From Lachnospiraceae bacterium (GTDB taxonomy: Bacteria > Bacillota > Clostridia > Lachnospirales > Lachnospiraceae): a DNA stretch of 64,000 nt. The position numbers were made by a program, and so were the translations under genes. This document shows positions 29,715-38,867 of this stretch, piece after piece; positions within the stretch are counted from its first letter, which is position 1, and the number at the start of each line of letters is the position of its first letter. Location of the stretch: contig JAEEXG010000005.1 of assembly GCA_016291405.1 (NCBI GenBank), positions 1-64,000 of the forward strand, given 5' to 3'. The notes beneath the pieces are model-generated. The model saw only the letters and a list, made by a program, of their open reading frames with translations, had not been told where the DNA came from and did not search any database.

Positions 29715-30072
29715 TAGTATTACCCTTATTTACATCATCTATGAGCTTTGACATGTTAACGCCATACTCAATCGAATTATCCATTACAAAAGTGATACTG
29801 GGAGTGTTGCGAAGGTTGATTCTTCTGGCAAGTTCTCTTCTAATAAAGCCTTCTGCACTCTTTAATCCCTGATAGGTTGACTTTATTGCTTCATTGTCAC
29901 CCAATACAGAAATGTAAGCCTTGCAGGTCTTTAAGTCGGGAGCTACTTCAACAGCAACCACGCTTGTAAGAGGGCTGATACGAGGATCCTTAATGTCTCC
30001 TCGTATAATCTGTGCCAACTCTCTGTACACTTCTTCATTTATACGGATGTTTTTAATACTGTTTTTTCTCAT
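29707..30072 (-). CDS. rbfA: 30S ribosome-binding factor RbfA
   Basis: KH-fold assembly factor needed for late 30S maturation near the 5' helix of 16S rRNA. The 121 residues open with INEEVYRELAQIIRGDIKDPR and contain VVAVEVAPDLKTCKAYISV, both typical. ATG start with CGGAGAACACT upstream. Overlaps truB downstream; 13 bases after infB. Confidence 0.93.
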   Translation of the reverse strand: MRKNSIKNIRINEEVYRELAQIIRGDIKDPRISPLTSVVAVEVAPDLKTCKAYISVLGDNEAIKSTYQGLKSAEGFIRRELARRINLRNTPSITFVMDNSIEYGVNMSKLIDDVNKGNTID

Positions 30073-30085
30073 AGTGTTCTCCGAT

Positions 30086-32875
30086 CTATCTGGGAACCTC
30101 TACCATTGTGTATGCTTCAACGGTATCAAGTTCTGCAAACTTATCAAAGCCGTCAAATACAAGACCGCATTCAAAGCCTGCCTTAACTTCCTTAACGTCA
30201 TCCTTAAATCTCTTAAGTGAAGCAAGGGTTCCTTCGTAGATTACTTCGCCTTCACGGCTGATACGTACCTTACAGTTCTTTGTAAACTGACCGTCAAGGA
30301 TGTAAGAACCTGCAATGTTACCGATTGCGGAAGCCTTAAAGATCTGACGGATTTCGGCATGACCGATAACCTTTTCTTCGTATACAGGATCAAGCATTCC
30401 CTTCATAGCAGCTTCGATATCTTCGATAGCCTGGTAGATTACCTTGTAAAGTCTGATATCTACGCCTTCTGATTCAGCTGTTGCCTTTGCATTTGCATCA
30501 ACCTTTACGTTAAATCCGATGATGATGGCATTTGAAGCACCTGCCAATGAAACGTCGGATTCATTGATGGCACCAACGCCGTCATGAATACACTTAACCA
30601 ATACTTCTTCATTTGAAAGCTTAACAAGTGACTGCTTAACAGCTTCCACAGAACCCTGAACGTCAGCCTTAACGATAACATTTAATTCCTTAAGGTTACC
30701 TTCCTGAATCTTGTTAAAGAGATCGTCAAGAGACATTCTTGACTTGATTTCTTCAAGTTTCTTTTCCTTGTTCTGTGCAATAAATGTTTCTGCATAAGAC
30801 TTAGCTGTCTTATCCGAATCATGAGCAATAAGCACTTCACCTGCATTGGGAACGTCGTTAAGTCCCAAAATTTCTACAGGAATTGAAGGACCTGCACTCT
30901 TAACATTCTTACCGCTGTCGTTGATCATAGCACGAACTTTACCATGGCAAGCGCCGGCTGATACAAAGTCGCCGACTTTCAAAGTACCCTTTTGTACCAA
31001 AACGGTAGCAACGGGACCTCTTCCCTTATCAAGTTCTGCTTCGATAACAAGACCTCTTGCCTTACGCTTGGGATTAGCCTTTAATTCAAGCACATCAGCT
31101 GTAAGCAAAATAGTTTCAAGAAGGTCATCTATACCATCTCCGCGCTTAGCTGAGATATTAACAAATTCTGTGCTTCCGCCCCAGTCTGTAGCAATAATTT
31201 CATGCTCTGTAAGTTCCTGCTTAACTCTGTCGGGGTTGGCACCGGGCTTATCAATCTTGTTGATGGCTACGATGATTTCAACACCTGCAGCCTTTGCATG
31301 GTTGATAGCTTCAACTGTCTGAGGCATAACACCGTCATCGGCAGCAACAACAAGTACTGCGATATCCGTTGAATTTGCACCACGCATACGCATAGCTGTG
31401 AAAGCTTCGTGTCCGGGTGTATCAAGGAAGGTAATGTCTCTGTCCTTAACATGAACGGTATATGCACCGATAGCCTGTGTGATACCGCCTGCTTCTTTAT
31501 CTGTAACTCTTGTCTTTCTGATAGCATCAAGAAGTGATGTTTTACCATGGTCAACGTGACCCATTACGCAGACAACAGGGGGTCTTTCAACCAAATCCTT
31601 TTCGTCTTCATCATCCTCTTTAAGAAGTTCTTCGATTACGTCTACCTTAACAGCCTTTTCGCAGATGATATCATAATCGATTGCAATGTTTTCAGCTTCT
31701 TCAAAGGTGATTTCCTGGTTAACGGTTACAATCTGTCCCTGAAGGAAGAGCTTCTTAACGATTGCTGCGGGCTGAATCTTCATCTTTTCAGCAAGCTCTT
31801 TAATGGTTACTGTATCATCAAGAGTAATAACCTTGATTACTTCTTCTTCAACCACGGGCTTAGCTTCGGGCTTAATGAATTTACCCTTCTTTCTCTTCAT
31901 TGCAAGGGTCTCTTCATCATCTTCCATCATGAAGTTCTTGTTTTTATTAAAGTCTTTGTCCTGATTACGACGACCTGAATTCTTTGCGCCGTCTCTTGTG
32001 GGATCAAAGTTTTTGTTGTTCTTTGACTTACCGTCTCTTCTGTCGTTTGAAGGCTTGGAAGAAATGTCGGGAGCCGCAAAACCGCCTGCTGCAGGTCTTC
32101 CCTGGCCGGGACGTGCAGGTCTGTCAAAGGAAGGTCTCTGACCGTCTTTATTAAAGCCCTGACGAGCGCCGTCTTTATTAAAGGGTCTGTCGCCTTTGTT
32201 AAAAGGTCTGTCACCCTGAGGTCTCTGTCCCTTATTAAAATCTCCTCTTTGAGCATTACGATCGCCCTGAGGTCTTCTTTCGTCTTTATTGAAAGGTCTG
32301 TCTTTGCTTACATTCTTTTGAACGTATTCTTTCTTGGGAGCCTCTTCAATAACAACAGAAACATTCTTTGCAGGTGTCTGAGGCTGTTCCTTAACGGGAA
32401 CTGCTTCTTCCACATCGGGATGCTTTCTGTTTAATGCTTCCGGACGGGGCTTAATAATATTGTGTGTATAAGCGTTGCCGGAAATTGTATGCTGACCCTG
32501 AGCCTGTGGCTTAGCACCCTGAGGTCTTTGAGGGTTCTGAGGTCTTGCCTGATTATTGTTAAATGAACGGTTTTGACCCTGAGGCTGACCGGGCATCTTG
32601 GAATTGTGAGGATTGTTTACAAAAATAATCTTCTTTTTCTTAGGCGCTTCCTGATTTGAAGAATCACTCTTCTCAGCTTTAGGAGCTTCCTTTTTCTCGG
32701 TAGCAGCTTTCTTTTCGGGTTCTTCTTTCTTACCGAATTTCTTACGCACCAAACCCAAAGCATCATCATCAAGTGTGCTTTGTGCCGCTTTAACCTCTAT
32801 TCCTTTTTCATTTAAAAAAGCAATTATGTCTTTGCTTTGAACATCAAGTTCTTTTGCTATTTCATGTACTTTCAT
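30086..32875 (-). CDS. infB: Translation initiation factor IF-2
   Basis: GTPase placing fMet-tRNA in the 30S P site. Read as 929 residues from the ATG at 32875, which gives the canonical IF2_N opening [16 protein letters not shown]; a GTG four codons upstream overlaps the AAAGG site. After the first helical domain comes a long basic, low-complexity linker (about residues 50-330) rich in Gln, Arg, Asn, Pro with repeated PFNK/FNKD units, then a second IF2_N domain, and the G domain near 435 with [17 protein letters not shown] and [12 protein letters not shown]-terminal domains II-IV are intact. Confidence 0.95.
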   Translation of the reverse strand: MKVHEIAKELDVQSKDIIAFLNEKGIEVKAAQSTLDDDALGLVRKKFGKKEEPEKKAATEKKEAPKAEKSDSSNQEAPKKKKIIFVNNPHNSKMPGQPQGQNRSFNNNQARPQNPQRPQGAKPQAQGQHTISGNAYTHNIIKPRPEALNRKHPDVEEAVPVKEQPQTPAKNVSVVIEEAPKKEYVQKNVSKDRPFNKDERRPQGDRNAQRGDFNKGQRPQGDRPFNKGDRPFNKDGARQGFNKDGQRPSFDRPARPGQGRPAAGGFAAPDISSKPSNDRRDGKSKNNKNFDPTRDGAKNSGRRNQDKDFNKNKNFMMEDDEETLAMKRKKGKFIKPEAKPVVEEEVIKVITLDDTVTIKELAEKMKIQPAAIVKKLFLQGQIVTVNQEITFEEAENIAIDYDIICEKAVKVDVIEELLKEDDEDEKDLVERPPVVCVMGHVDHGKTSLLDAIRKTRVTDKEAGGITQAIGAYTVHVKDRDITFLDTPGHEAFTAMRMRGANSTDIAVLVVAADDGVMPQTVEAINHAKAAGVEIIVAINKIDKPGANPDRVKQELTEHEIIATDWGGSTEFVNISAKRGDGIDDLLETILLTADVLELKANPKRKARGLVIEAELDKGRGPVATVLVQKGTLKVGDFVSAGACHGKVRAMINDSGKNVKSAGPSIPVEILGLNDVPNAGEVLIAHDSDKTAKSYAETFIAQNKEKKLEEIKSRMSLDDLFNKIQEGNLKELNVIVKADVQGSVEAVKQSLVKLSNEEVLVKCIHDGVGAINESDVSLAGASNAIIIGFNVKVDANAKATAESEGVDIRLYKVIYQAIEDIEAAMKGMLDPVYEEKVIGHAEIRQIFKASAIGNIAGSYILDGQFTKNCKVRISREGEVIYEGTLASLKRFKDDVKEVKAGFECGLVFDGFDKFAELDTVEAYTMVEVPR

Positions 32876-32895
32876 TCTATCACTCACCTTTCCGC

Positions 32896-33207
32896 CTAAT
32901 CGAGTTCCCGTAAATTCTTAGTCAGAGCCTTTGCAAATTCTTCGTCGCACACGGCCACTACCGAACGCTCTTCTTTTCCTATTGCGCGCCCCAAATCTTC
33001 TTTTGTGCTGTATTCCTCATATGGCACTTCGTAAAAAGTACACATATCGGAAAATTCTTTTTTAGTGTTTGTGGATGCATCTTTGGCAATAAGCACTAGC
33101 CATGCCTTTGCACTTTTTATTGCATCCGTTGCGGCAAATGCGCCACTCTTTACCTTGCCCGCTTTCATTGAAAGCCCAAGCATCGATAAAACTTTGTTAT
33201 TTTGCAA
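32896..33207 (-). CDS. ylxQ: L7Ae/L30e-family RNA-binding protein YlxQ
   Basis: Small kink-turn-binding protein of the L7Ae family, 103 residues, with the [18 protein letters not shown] opening and LVLIAKDAS core typical of YlxQ. Role in the nusA-infB operon is not established. The start is TTG with AGGAG ten bases upstream, overlapping the end of ylxR, so the two are co-translated. Confidence 0.9.
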   Translation of the reverse strand: MQNNKVLSMLGLSMKAGKVKSGAFAATDAIKSAKAWLVLIAKDASTNTKKEFSDMCTFYEVPYEEYSTKEDLGRAIGKEERSVVAVCDEEFAKALTKNLRELD

Positions 33208-33208
33208 A

Positions 33209-33463
33209 TTAAAGCTCCTCTTTTATCTTTTCGATTATTTCTTCACGGATACTCACTTTTAAGGCGCGTTCAAGCCCTTTGTTTTTACCGGCCTTTACAA
33301 GGCATTCAGGGTTTTTACAAAGGTAAGCACCTCTTCCGTTTAATTTACCTTTGAAGTCCAAGGTAATGTCCCCTTCGGGCGTACGTACCACGCGAATCAT
33401 GTCACGCTTATCACTTTGCTTTCCACAGCCTACGCATTGCCTTAAAGGTGTCTTTTTATCCAT
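33209..33463 (-). CDS. ylxR: YlxR family (DUF448) nucleic-acid-binding protein
   Basis: 84-residue protein with the conserved RQCVGCG and GRGAYLC motifs of DUF448. Members bind RNA, and in some bacteria stimulate RNase P or act as transcription regulators. Located between nusA and ylxQ as usual. GAGGAAGTTTAAGAA precedes ATG. Confidence 0.93.
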   Translation of the reverse strand: MDKKTPLRQCVGCGKQSDKRDMIRVVRTPEGDITLDFKGKLNGRGAYLCKNPECLVKAGKNKGLERALKVSIREEIIEKIKEEL

Positions 33464-33487
33464 TTCTTAAACTTCCTCTTCGTTTCC

Positions 33488-34645
33488 TTATTCGTTTACA
33501 TCTGCATCATCAGCTATTTCTTCAGCTACTTCATCTTCATACGCTTCATCATCGTACTCTTCATAACTTTCATCACCGTCAAAGTAGTCTTCAAGACGGA
33601 ATCCGTATGCATCCTTAGCCTGAGTTTCAGACTTGATATCAATCTTATATCCTGTAAGTCTTGCTGCAAGACGTGCATTCTGTCCTTCCTTACCGATTGC
33701 AAGTGACAACTGGTAATCGGGAACTACAACCTTTGCAGTCTTTTCATCGGGATCAGCAAATACGTTAACGATCTTTGCGGGTGACAAAGCGTTCTGAATG
33801 AAGTTACCGGGGTTTTCATCCCAGTTAACAACGTCGATCTTTTCACCTCTTAATTCTTCAACGATGGCATTTACTCTTGCACCGTTCATACCTACACATG
33901 CGCCTACTGCGTCAACGTTAGGATTGTTTGACCAAACGGCAATCTTTGTACGTGAACCTGCTTCTCTTGCAATGCTCATGATTTCAACAGTTCCGTCCTT
34001 GATTTCTGTAACTTCTGATTCAAACAATCTCTTAACAAGTTCGGGATGTGTACGGCTTACAAGAATTCTGGGTCCCTTTGATGTATTCTTAACTTCCAAA
34101 ATGTAAAGCTTAATTCTTTCTGTGGGCTTAAATACTTCGGTCTTAACCTGTTCGCTTTCTGTAAGAATTGCATCAGCCTTACCAAGGTCAATTGAAATGT
34201 TGTTTCCTACATATCTTTGAACAATACCTGTTACAAGGTCTTTTTCCTTTTCATAGTAGATGTTGTAAACAACGCTTCTTTCTTCTTCACGAATCTTCTG
34301 AGTGATGACGTTACGGGCATTCTGAGCCGCAATACGTCCAAACTCCTTAGACTTAATATCAACTCTTACAATATCTCCAACCTTGTACTTTGCCTTAATC
34401 TTCTTGGCATCTTCCAAAGAGATCTGTAAGATGGGATCTTCTACTTCCTCTACTACTTCTTTTTCTGCATAACAAACGAAATCGCAGGTCTCACGGTTGA
34501 TTTCAACCTTAACGTTATCTGACTTTCCAAAGTGGTTCTTGCAAGCTGTGATGAGTGAGTTCTCAATCGCATCAAACAATACGTCACGGCTAATCTGCTT
34601 CTCCTTCTCCAGTAAATCCAACGCCTCCATTAATTCCTTGTTCAT
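33488..34645 (-). CDS. nusA: Transcription termination/antitermination factor NusA
   Basis: RNA-polymerase-bound factor influencing pausing, termination and antitermination. The 385 residues have the N-terminal polymerase-binding domain, an S1 domain (about 135-200), then KH1 ([18 protein letters not shown]) and KH2 ([20 protein letters not shown]). The C-terminus is a strongly acidic tail of about 30 residues; no E. coli-type AR repeats are present, as in other Firmicutes. ATG with AAAGG upstream. Between rimP and ylxR. Confidence 0.95.
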   Translation of the reverse strand: MNKELMEALDLLEKEKQISRDVLFDAIENSLITACKNHFGKSDNVKVEINRETCDFVCYAEKEVVEEVEDPILQISLEDAKKIKAKYKVGDIVRVDIKSKEFGRIAAQNARNVITQKIREEERSVVYNIYYEKEKDLVTGIVQRYVGNNISIDLGKADAILTESEQVKTEVFKPTERIKLYILEVKNTSKGPRILVSRTHPELVKRLFESEVTEIKDGTVEIMSIAREAGSRTKIAVWSNNPNVDAVGACVGMNGARVNAIVEELRGEKIDVVNWDENPGNFIQNALSPAKIVNVFADPDEKTAKVVVPDYQLSLAIGKEGQNARLAARLTGYKIDIKSETQAKDAYGFRLEDYFDGDESYEEYDDEAYEDEVAEEIADDADVNE

Positions 34646-34663
34646 CTTCTTATTTTCCTTTCA

Positions 34664-35128
34664 TCAAAAATCAAGAGCTAATTTTATAAGCGCTACTTCA
34701 TTTCTTAAAAATTCTGTGTCTTTTCCATCTATTTCAACGGTAATTGAAGATTGTGTAAATCCTTTCAATATTCCGGTGAATTCTTTTCTTTTATCAATCG
34801 GTTTGAATGTCTTAAGTTCAACCGTCTCGCCGATACTCTTTTGTAAGTGAGCATCCTTTTTAAGCGTTCTCCCAAGTCCGGGACTTGAAACTTCCAAATA
34901 GTAGGCATCCTCGATAAAGTCATCGGCATCAAGTGCGTCAGACATTGCTCGGCTTACGGCTTCGCAATCGTCAATGGTGACACCGCCTTCTTTATCAATG
35001 TATGCTCTTAAATACCACTCGCCCGCTTCCTGCACGTACTCAACATCATAAATCTCAACGCCGTTTTCTTTGCATATGGGCTCTAACATCGCGGTAGCTT
35101 TGGTTTCTATAGTCTCTTTTTTGGACAT
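34664..35128 (-). CDS. rimP: Ribosome maturation factor RimP
   Basis: Needed for 30S subunit maturation. The 154 residues show the N-terminal YDVEYVQEAGEWYLRAYIDK and VSSPGLGRTLK motifs and a C-terminal SH3-like domain. ATG with CGGAGGTAGGAT upstream. First gene of the rimP-nusA-ylxR-ylxQ-infB-rbfA-truB-ribF operon; its leader, from the promoter at 35207-35235, is about 70 nt and contains a terminator-like hairpin. Confidence 0.94.
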   Translation of the reverse strand: MSKKETIETKATAMLEPICKENGVEIYDVEYVQEAGEWYLRAYIDKEGGVTIDDCEAVSRAMSDALDADDFIEDAYYLEVSSPGLGRTLKKDAHLQKSIGETVELKTFKPIDKRKEFTGILKGFTQSSITVEIDGKDTEFLRNEVALIKLALDF

Positions 35129-35154
35129 ATCCTACCTCCGAGCATTTATTGGCA

Positions 35155-35182
35155 TAAAAAATGTGAGCTCCTCAAAGCTCAC
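35155..35182 (-). terminator. Terminator-like hairpin in the rimP leader (possible attenuator)
   Basis: On the minus strand GTGAGCT and its complement (7 bp, 6-base loop) are followed by ATTTTTT, the shape of an intrinsic terminator. It ends 26 bases before the rimP ATG and begins about 18 bases after the predicted transcription start, so readthrough would control the whole rimP-infB operon. It could instead stop transcripts entering from upstream, but no minus-strand gene lies there. Confidence 0.7.
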
Positions 35183-35206
35183 TCTCTTTCTACATATTAC
35201 GCATAA

Positions 35207-35235
35207 AGAATAACACTCTATTTTATTTTTTTCAA
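35207..35235 (-). promoter_or_regulatory. Sigma-A-type promoter of the rimP-nusA-infB operon
   Basis: TTGAAA (35230-35235) and TATTCT (35207-35212) on the minus strand, with exactly 17 bases between, about 75 bases upstream of the rimP start. Five of six bases match in one box and four in the other. The start would be near 35200. Confidence 0.75.
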
Positions 35236-35283
35236 CCCCTTTTTCTTATAAATGTGACAAAAATGTAAGAAAATAAGCCTCAT

Positions 35284-35313
35284 TTGTAACAAGAAACTAT
35301 GGCGTGCTATAAA
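35284..35313 (+). promoter_or_regulatory. Possible promoter for the glycosyltransferase gene
   Basis: TTGTAA at 35284-35289 and CTATAA at 35307-35312 with 17 bases between (or TATAAA with 18). It lies 130 bases before the glycosyltransferase start in the 315-base divergent gap with rimP. The long leader between holds no clear structure. Confidence 0.45.
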
Positions 35314-35443
35314 AAAATACGCTACTATTCTTTTAGTCGTTTTAATAATCTTTATGTTTTCTTTAGATTTATATACGCAATTTCTTTACCAATCTAAAGT
35401 AACATATTAGATAAAAAATGAGAACGATACTATGAGGGTAAAA

Positions 35444-36493
35444 ATGAATATATTAATACTTACAGGCCGCTTCGGAATGGGGCATATTAAGTGCGCCGAA
35501 GCAATCAAAGAAGAAATTCTGTCCAAATATCCAAATGCAAAGGTCACCGTTGTAGACTTTTTAAGCTTTTGCTTTCCAAAGTTTTCAAAGGCAATATACA
35601 AAGGGTTTGAGCTTTGCGTCTTTAAGTTTCACGATGCTTACAATAAGCTTGCCAGGTTTTCAAATCATCTGGATTGCATTCCCTTTAAGCATGTTATTCA
35701 CAGTCACATAAGAAAGCTTTTAAACACTTACAATCCGGACCTTGTGGTTGCGGATCTTCCCATGTGCGTTCAATACTACTCTTCTTATAAGAAGAAAGAA
35801 AATATAAAGATTCCTTTCTATGTGTATATTACAGATATTTCCATTCACAAAGACTGGATATCAAAAGACGTGGATAAATACTTTGTGGGAGATACCGTTT
35901 GTAAATCAGAGCTTATTTTAAACGGAATCTATCATAAAAATATCCATGTATGCGGAATACCCGTGTCACATTCTTTTATAAACAAAGAAAAGAGTAAAAA
36001 GGGCGCAAAAGTTTTGATTATGGGAGGAGGCCTTGGCCTTATTCCTTACAAAGAAACTATTCTGTCTGCTTTAAACAAAGAAACCGGCATAAGCACCACC
36101 ATCATCTGCGGTAAGAACGAAGAACTTAGAGAAGAAATTAATTTAAACTATGAAAACATAAACGCCATAGGCTTTACGGACAAGGTAAGCGATTATTTAA
36201 AAGAGTCTGACGTTATAATCACTAAGCCGGGCGGCATCACTACCTTTGAAGCTATCAAAGCCCGCACTCCCCTTTTTGTTATTGAGCCTACCCTTGAACA
36301 GGAGCTTGGTAACTCTGAGTTTATAGACAAAATGGGCCTCGGAGTGGTGGTTAATAACAAAGATAACTTCTTAGCTTCAGACTTAATCAAGTTTATACAG
36401 AATAAAAGAAAAATAGATGAAATAAAAGAAAACATGCGAAAGCTTTCCGAAGGTTTTGAAAGCCCCAATCCCGTAGATTATCTGGCAGCATAA
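35444..36493 (+). CDS. MGDG synthase/UgtP-like glycosyltransferase (GT28 family)
   Basis: Glycosyltransferase related to diacylglycerol glucosyltransferases and MurG-like enzymes, 349 residues. The N-terminal acceptor domain has GRFGMGHIKCAEAI near residue 8, typical of MGDG_synth proteins, and the C-terminal sugar-nucleotide domain has ITKPGGITTFEAIKAR near 264. Expected to glycosylate diacylglycerol on the inner membrane face to make glycolipids or lipoteichoic-acid anchors; this is by family. An ATG at 35432 is in frame, but GAGGG before ATG 35444 sets the start. Followed after 32 bases by a flippase-like membrane gene, suggesting a joint lipid role. Confidence 0.82.
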   Translation: MNILILTGRFGMGHIKCAEAIKEEILSKYPNAKVTVVDFLSFCFPKFSKAIYKGFELCVFKFHDAYNKLARFSNHLDCIPFKHVIHSHIRKLLNTYNPDLVVADLPMCVQYYSSYKKKENIKIPFYVYITDISIHKDWISKDVDKYFVGDTVCKSELILNGIYHKNIHVCGIPVSHSFINKEKSKKGAKVLIMGGGLGLIPYKETILSALNKETGISTTIICGKNEELREEINLNYENINAIGFTDKVSDYLKESDVIITKPGGITTFEAIKARTPLFVIEPTLEQELGNSEFIDKMGLGVVVNNKDNFLASDLIKFIQNKRKIDEIKENMRKLSEGFESPNPVDYLAA

Positions 36494-36525
36494 GCCTTTA
36501 CGTTAAGTTAAGAGAGGAAATACCT

Positions 36526-37554
36526 TTGAAACCTTGTAACAAAAAATCAGTATACATAGGAATACTTTTAATGGCGGCTGTGGCAGGAATCACAGTCTAT
36601 GTATTGTCAAAAGAATTCGGCCTTAATATGGTGCTTACGATACTAAAAAGCATAAACCCATGGTTCTTGGTGCCTGCTGTACTTTGCATGCTTATGTTTT
36701 CTTTGGGAGAAGCCTTAAACATAAGGATCGGGCTTAATTTGTCAGGCTATAAAACAGGGATACTTAGCGCCCTAAAATATGCTTATACAGGCTTTTTCTT
36801 TAGCTCCGTAACCCCTTCTGCTTCAGGAGGTCAGCCCGCTCAGATATATGCAATGCACAAAGATAAAATTAAAGTATCCCACGCTTCGTTTTCACTATTC
36901 CTTGAGCTTATAGGCTATGAAGTAGCTTCCATTTCAATTGCTACAGTTGGGCTTATAGTTTCTTTGGTTTCACCCCTTAAGCTTTTTGAAGGAATAAACA
37001 TAGCATGGGTGCTCATTCTAGGTTTTTCACTTAACCTTTTGCTTTTAACAAGCTTGTTGCTCATAATGTTTTCAAAAAAAGCGGTTAAAGTAATTGCCGC
37101 CATAATAATAAAAACGGTATCTTTATTCTCAAAGAAAAAAGATACCAAAACTAAGCTGTTAAAGACATTTGCCGAATACAGAGTAAGCGCCAAGCGTTTA
37201 AAAAAGAATAAGCAGGTGCTTGCAAAGATTATACTTATATCTTTAATTCAATTTGTGTCTTATCACTCAATTACTTACTTTTGCTACAGAAGTTTTAACT
37301 TAAGCGAAAGAAGCTTCTTTGAAATGATGAGCCTTCAGGGACTTTTGTTTACTTCCGTATCATGCATTCCACTTCCCGGAAGCATGGGCGCCATGGAAGG
37401 CGGTTTCGGCCTTTTGTTTAGAAAGGTGTTTTCAGGGGGCCTTATTGCAAGCGCAATTGTATTATGCAGACTTATAAGTTTTGCGCTTCCCCTTATTCTT
37501 TCAGGCACATTTATAGTATTTGCAAGAAGACCCTTTAAAATTAATAAAGAGTAA
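36526..37554 (+). CDS. Flippase-like integral membrane protein (LPG synthase TM domain, UPF0104/YbhN family)
   Basis: 342 residues with about eight hydrophobic helices, and the family signature SVTPSASGGQPAQIYAMHK near residue 100 plus LPGSMGAMEGGFG near 285. This is the membrane domain found in MprF-type lysyl-phosphatidylglycerol flippases but without the synthase domain. The start is TTG with GAGAGGAAATACC upstream. Co-directional with the glycosyltransferase gene, so flipping of the glycolipid product is an attractive but untested reading. Its last codons form half of a bidirectional terminator. Confidence 0.85.
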   Translation: MKPCNKKSVYIGILLMAAVAGITVYVLSKEFGLNMVLTILKSINPWFLVPAVLCMLMFSLGEALNIRIGLNLSGYKTGILSALKYAYTGFFFSSVTPSASGGQPAQIYAMHKDKIKVSHASFSLFLELIGYEVASISIATVGLIVSLVSPLKLFEGINIAWVLILGFSLNLLLLTSLLLIMFSKKAVKVIAAIIIKTVSLFSKKKDTKTKLLKTFAEYRVSAKRLKKNKQVLAKIILISLIQFVSYHSITYFCYRSFNLSERSFFEMMSLQGLLFTSVSCIPLPGSMGAMEGGFGLLFRKVFSGGLIASAIVLCRLISFALPLILSGTFIVFARRPFKINKE

Positions 37555-37574
37555 GCAGGTTATCTGCTTACTCT
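37548..37574. terminator. Bidirectional terminator built from the two convergent stop codons
   Basis: 11-bp perfect stem (AGAGTAAGCAG with its complement, loop GTTAT). The TAA of the plus-strand flippase gene and the TAA of the minus-strand 156-residue gene lie inside the arms. The minus-strand tail is CTTTATTAATTTT and the plus tail GTTTAAATACTTTT, so it can serve both genes. Confidence 0.78.
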
Positions 37575-38030
37575 GTTTAAATACTTTTCCCAGGTTACAA
37601 TTACGCTTTCAGCTTCTATTTTAAGTAAGTAGCTGTTCCCTTGCGTACCGTCCTCTTCACTCATCTCTGCTTCTAAAAGGTAAGAATTACCTTCTTTTTC
37701 TAAGCTTGGAAGATAATTTCCGGGGATAGCTTTTAATAAGCTGTCCCATTCAAGCTTGTTTACGGGCTCATCAGAAACTTCTTTTATAAGTACAGAGTCC
37801 GCGTTGTAATACTTAAATCCAACCTTTGTAATGTCTGTTAACTTTGCATCCACAAACTTAATCTTAGCAGGGCCTGCAAAGCTTTCTGTAAAGTTAGTAT
37901 TCTGCGAATTGTTTTCTTTTACTATCAAAGCTTCTACGCAAAACACAAGACCGTCTTCAGCCTTCTCAATATCTGAAATAACACAATCCGTATAAGAAAA
38001 TTTTTCTGTTTCATCAACACTTTTAAACAT
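37560..38030 (-). CDS. Hypothetical protein downstream of ecfT
   Basis: 156 residues, not recognised. It is acidic, lacks a signal peptide or membrane helix, and looks like a beta-rich soluble fold. A repeated GNSYLL segment occurs at about 113-118 and 132-137, suggesting a small duplicated unit. An ATG start follows GGCAGATT and the gap to ecfT is nine bases, so it is the last gene of the ECF transporter operon. Function unknown; its position hints at a role with the transporter, which is only inference. Confidence 0.6.
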   Translation of the reverse strand: MFKSVDETEKFSYTDCVISDIEKAEDGLVFCVEALIVKENNSQNTNFTESFAGPAKIKFVDAKLTDITKVGFKYYNADSVLIKEVSDEPVNKLEWDSLLKAIPGNYLPSLEKEGNSYLLEAEMSEEDGTQGNSYLLKIEAESVIVTWEKYLNRVSR

Positions 38031-38039
38031 AATCTGCCT

Positions 38040-38867
38040 CTAAACAAAAGGATTATAAAATCTACTCTTATTAATTATATTAAGTAAAGCCGCAATCACA
38101 ACAAGCAAAACACAAAAGGCCATAGCCAAAATGTCCGAAGCCTTAAAGGGCCTTCCCATATACCAGGTGCGCTTTTTATTCTTACCAAAGCCTCTAAGCT
38201 CCATAGCATTAGAAACGATTTCAACCCTGTCCATACTTGTTAAGATCAAAGGAATCAAAATAGCCGCAGCACTCTTAATTCTGTTTATTAAAGTTGCCTT
38301 TTTGCTCATTTCGATGCCTCTTGCCTGCTGAGCCTTTGATATTTCATCATATTCCTTCTGAACGTCCGGAATATATCTTAAAGCCAAGGCTACCGAATAG
38401 GCAATTGAGTACTTTACACCGATTTTATTTAAAGAAGCCGCAAACTCACTGGGGTTTGTGGTGCTTACAAACAAAATAACCACAGGAATTGACGCCAAGT
38501 ACTTAAGGAAGTAATTAAAGTGATAAAAAAGCTGCTCTTTTGTAGGTGCGTATTTACCCGTAAGTCCAAACAAATATGTGCAGGTGCCGTAAATTTCCGT
38601 TCCGTGTTGAGGAGAAAAAAGGTACACAAGAACGTTATTTAAAATCATAAAAACTGCAGTAAATCCAAGCATAAAGGATACATCTTTGACCCTTATCTTA
38701 GAAAGCGGAAACAATATTAAGCTTAAAGCTGTAAGTGCCAAAAGAAACCTTGTGTCATAGGTATACATTGCAGCAAAGCTCCAAAGTAAGAGGCAAACAA
38801 ACTTTGTGGCACCTGTAAGGTCATGAACCTTTGATTTTCTGTCTATGTAATTAAAGAGGTTTGTCAT
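38040..38867 (-). CDS. ecfT: Energy-coupling factor transporter transmembrane protein EcfT
   Basis: T component of an ECF vitamin/metal importer, linking ATPases to the S component. The 275 residues carry several membrane helices and the ATPase-coupling motifs SYAVALALRYIP and KAQQARGIEMSKK (the ARG motif). Its ATG overlaps the ATPase stop (ATGA), so the energising module is made together. Order in the operon: S component, double ATPase, T, unknown 156-residue gene. Confidence 0.9.
   Translation of the reverse strand: MTNLFNYIDRKSKVHDLTGATKFVCLLLWSFAAMYTYDTRFLLALTALSLILFPLSKIRVKDVSFMLGFTAVFMILNNVLVYLFSPQHGTEIYGTCTYLFGLTGKYAPTKEQLFYHFNYFLKYLASIPVVILFVSTTNPSEFAASLNKIGVKYSIAYSVALALRYIPDVQKEYDEISKAQQARGIEMSKKATLINRIKSAAAILIPLILTSMDRVEIVSNAMELRGFGKNKKRTWYMGRPFKASDILAMAFCVLLVVIAALLNIINKSRFYNPFV

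Noticed and set aside
30846-31322. 158-codon plus-strand frame within infB
   Set aside because: Lies opposite the IF-2 G domain; no motif or ribosome site. Shadow frame.
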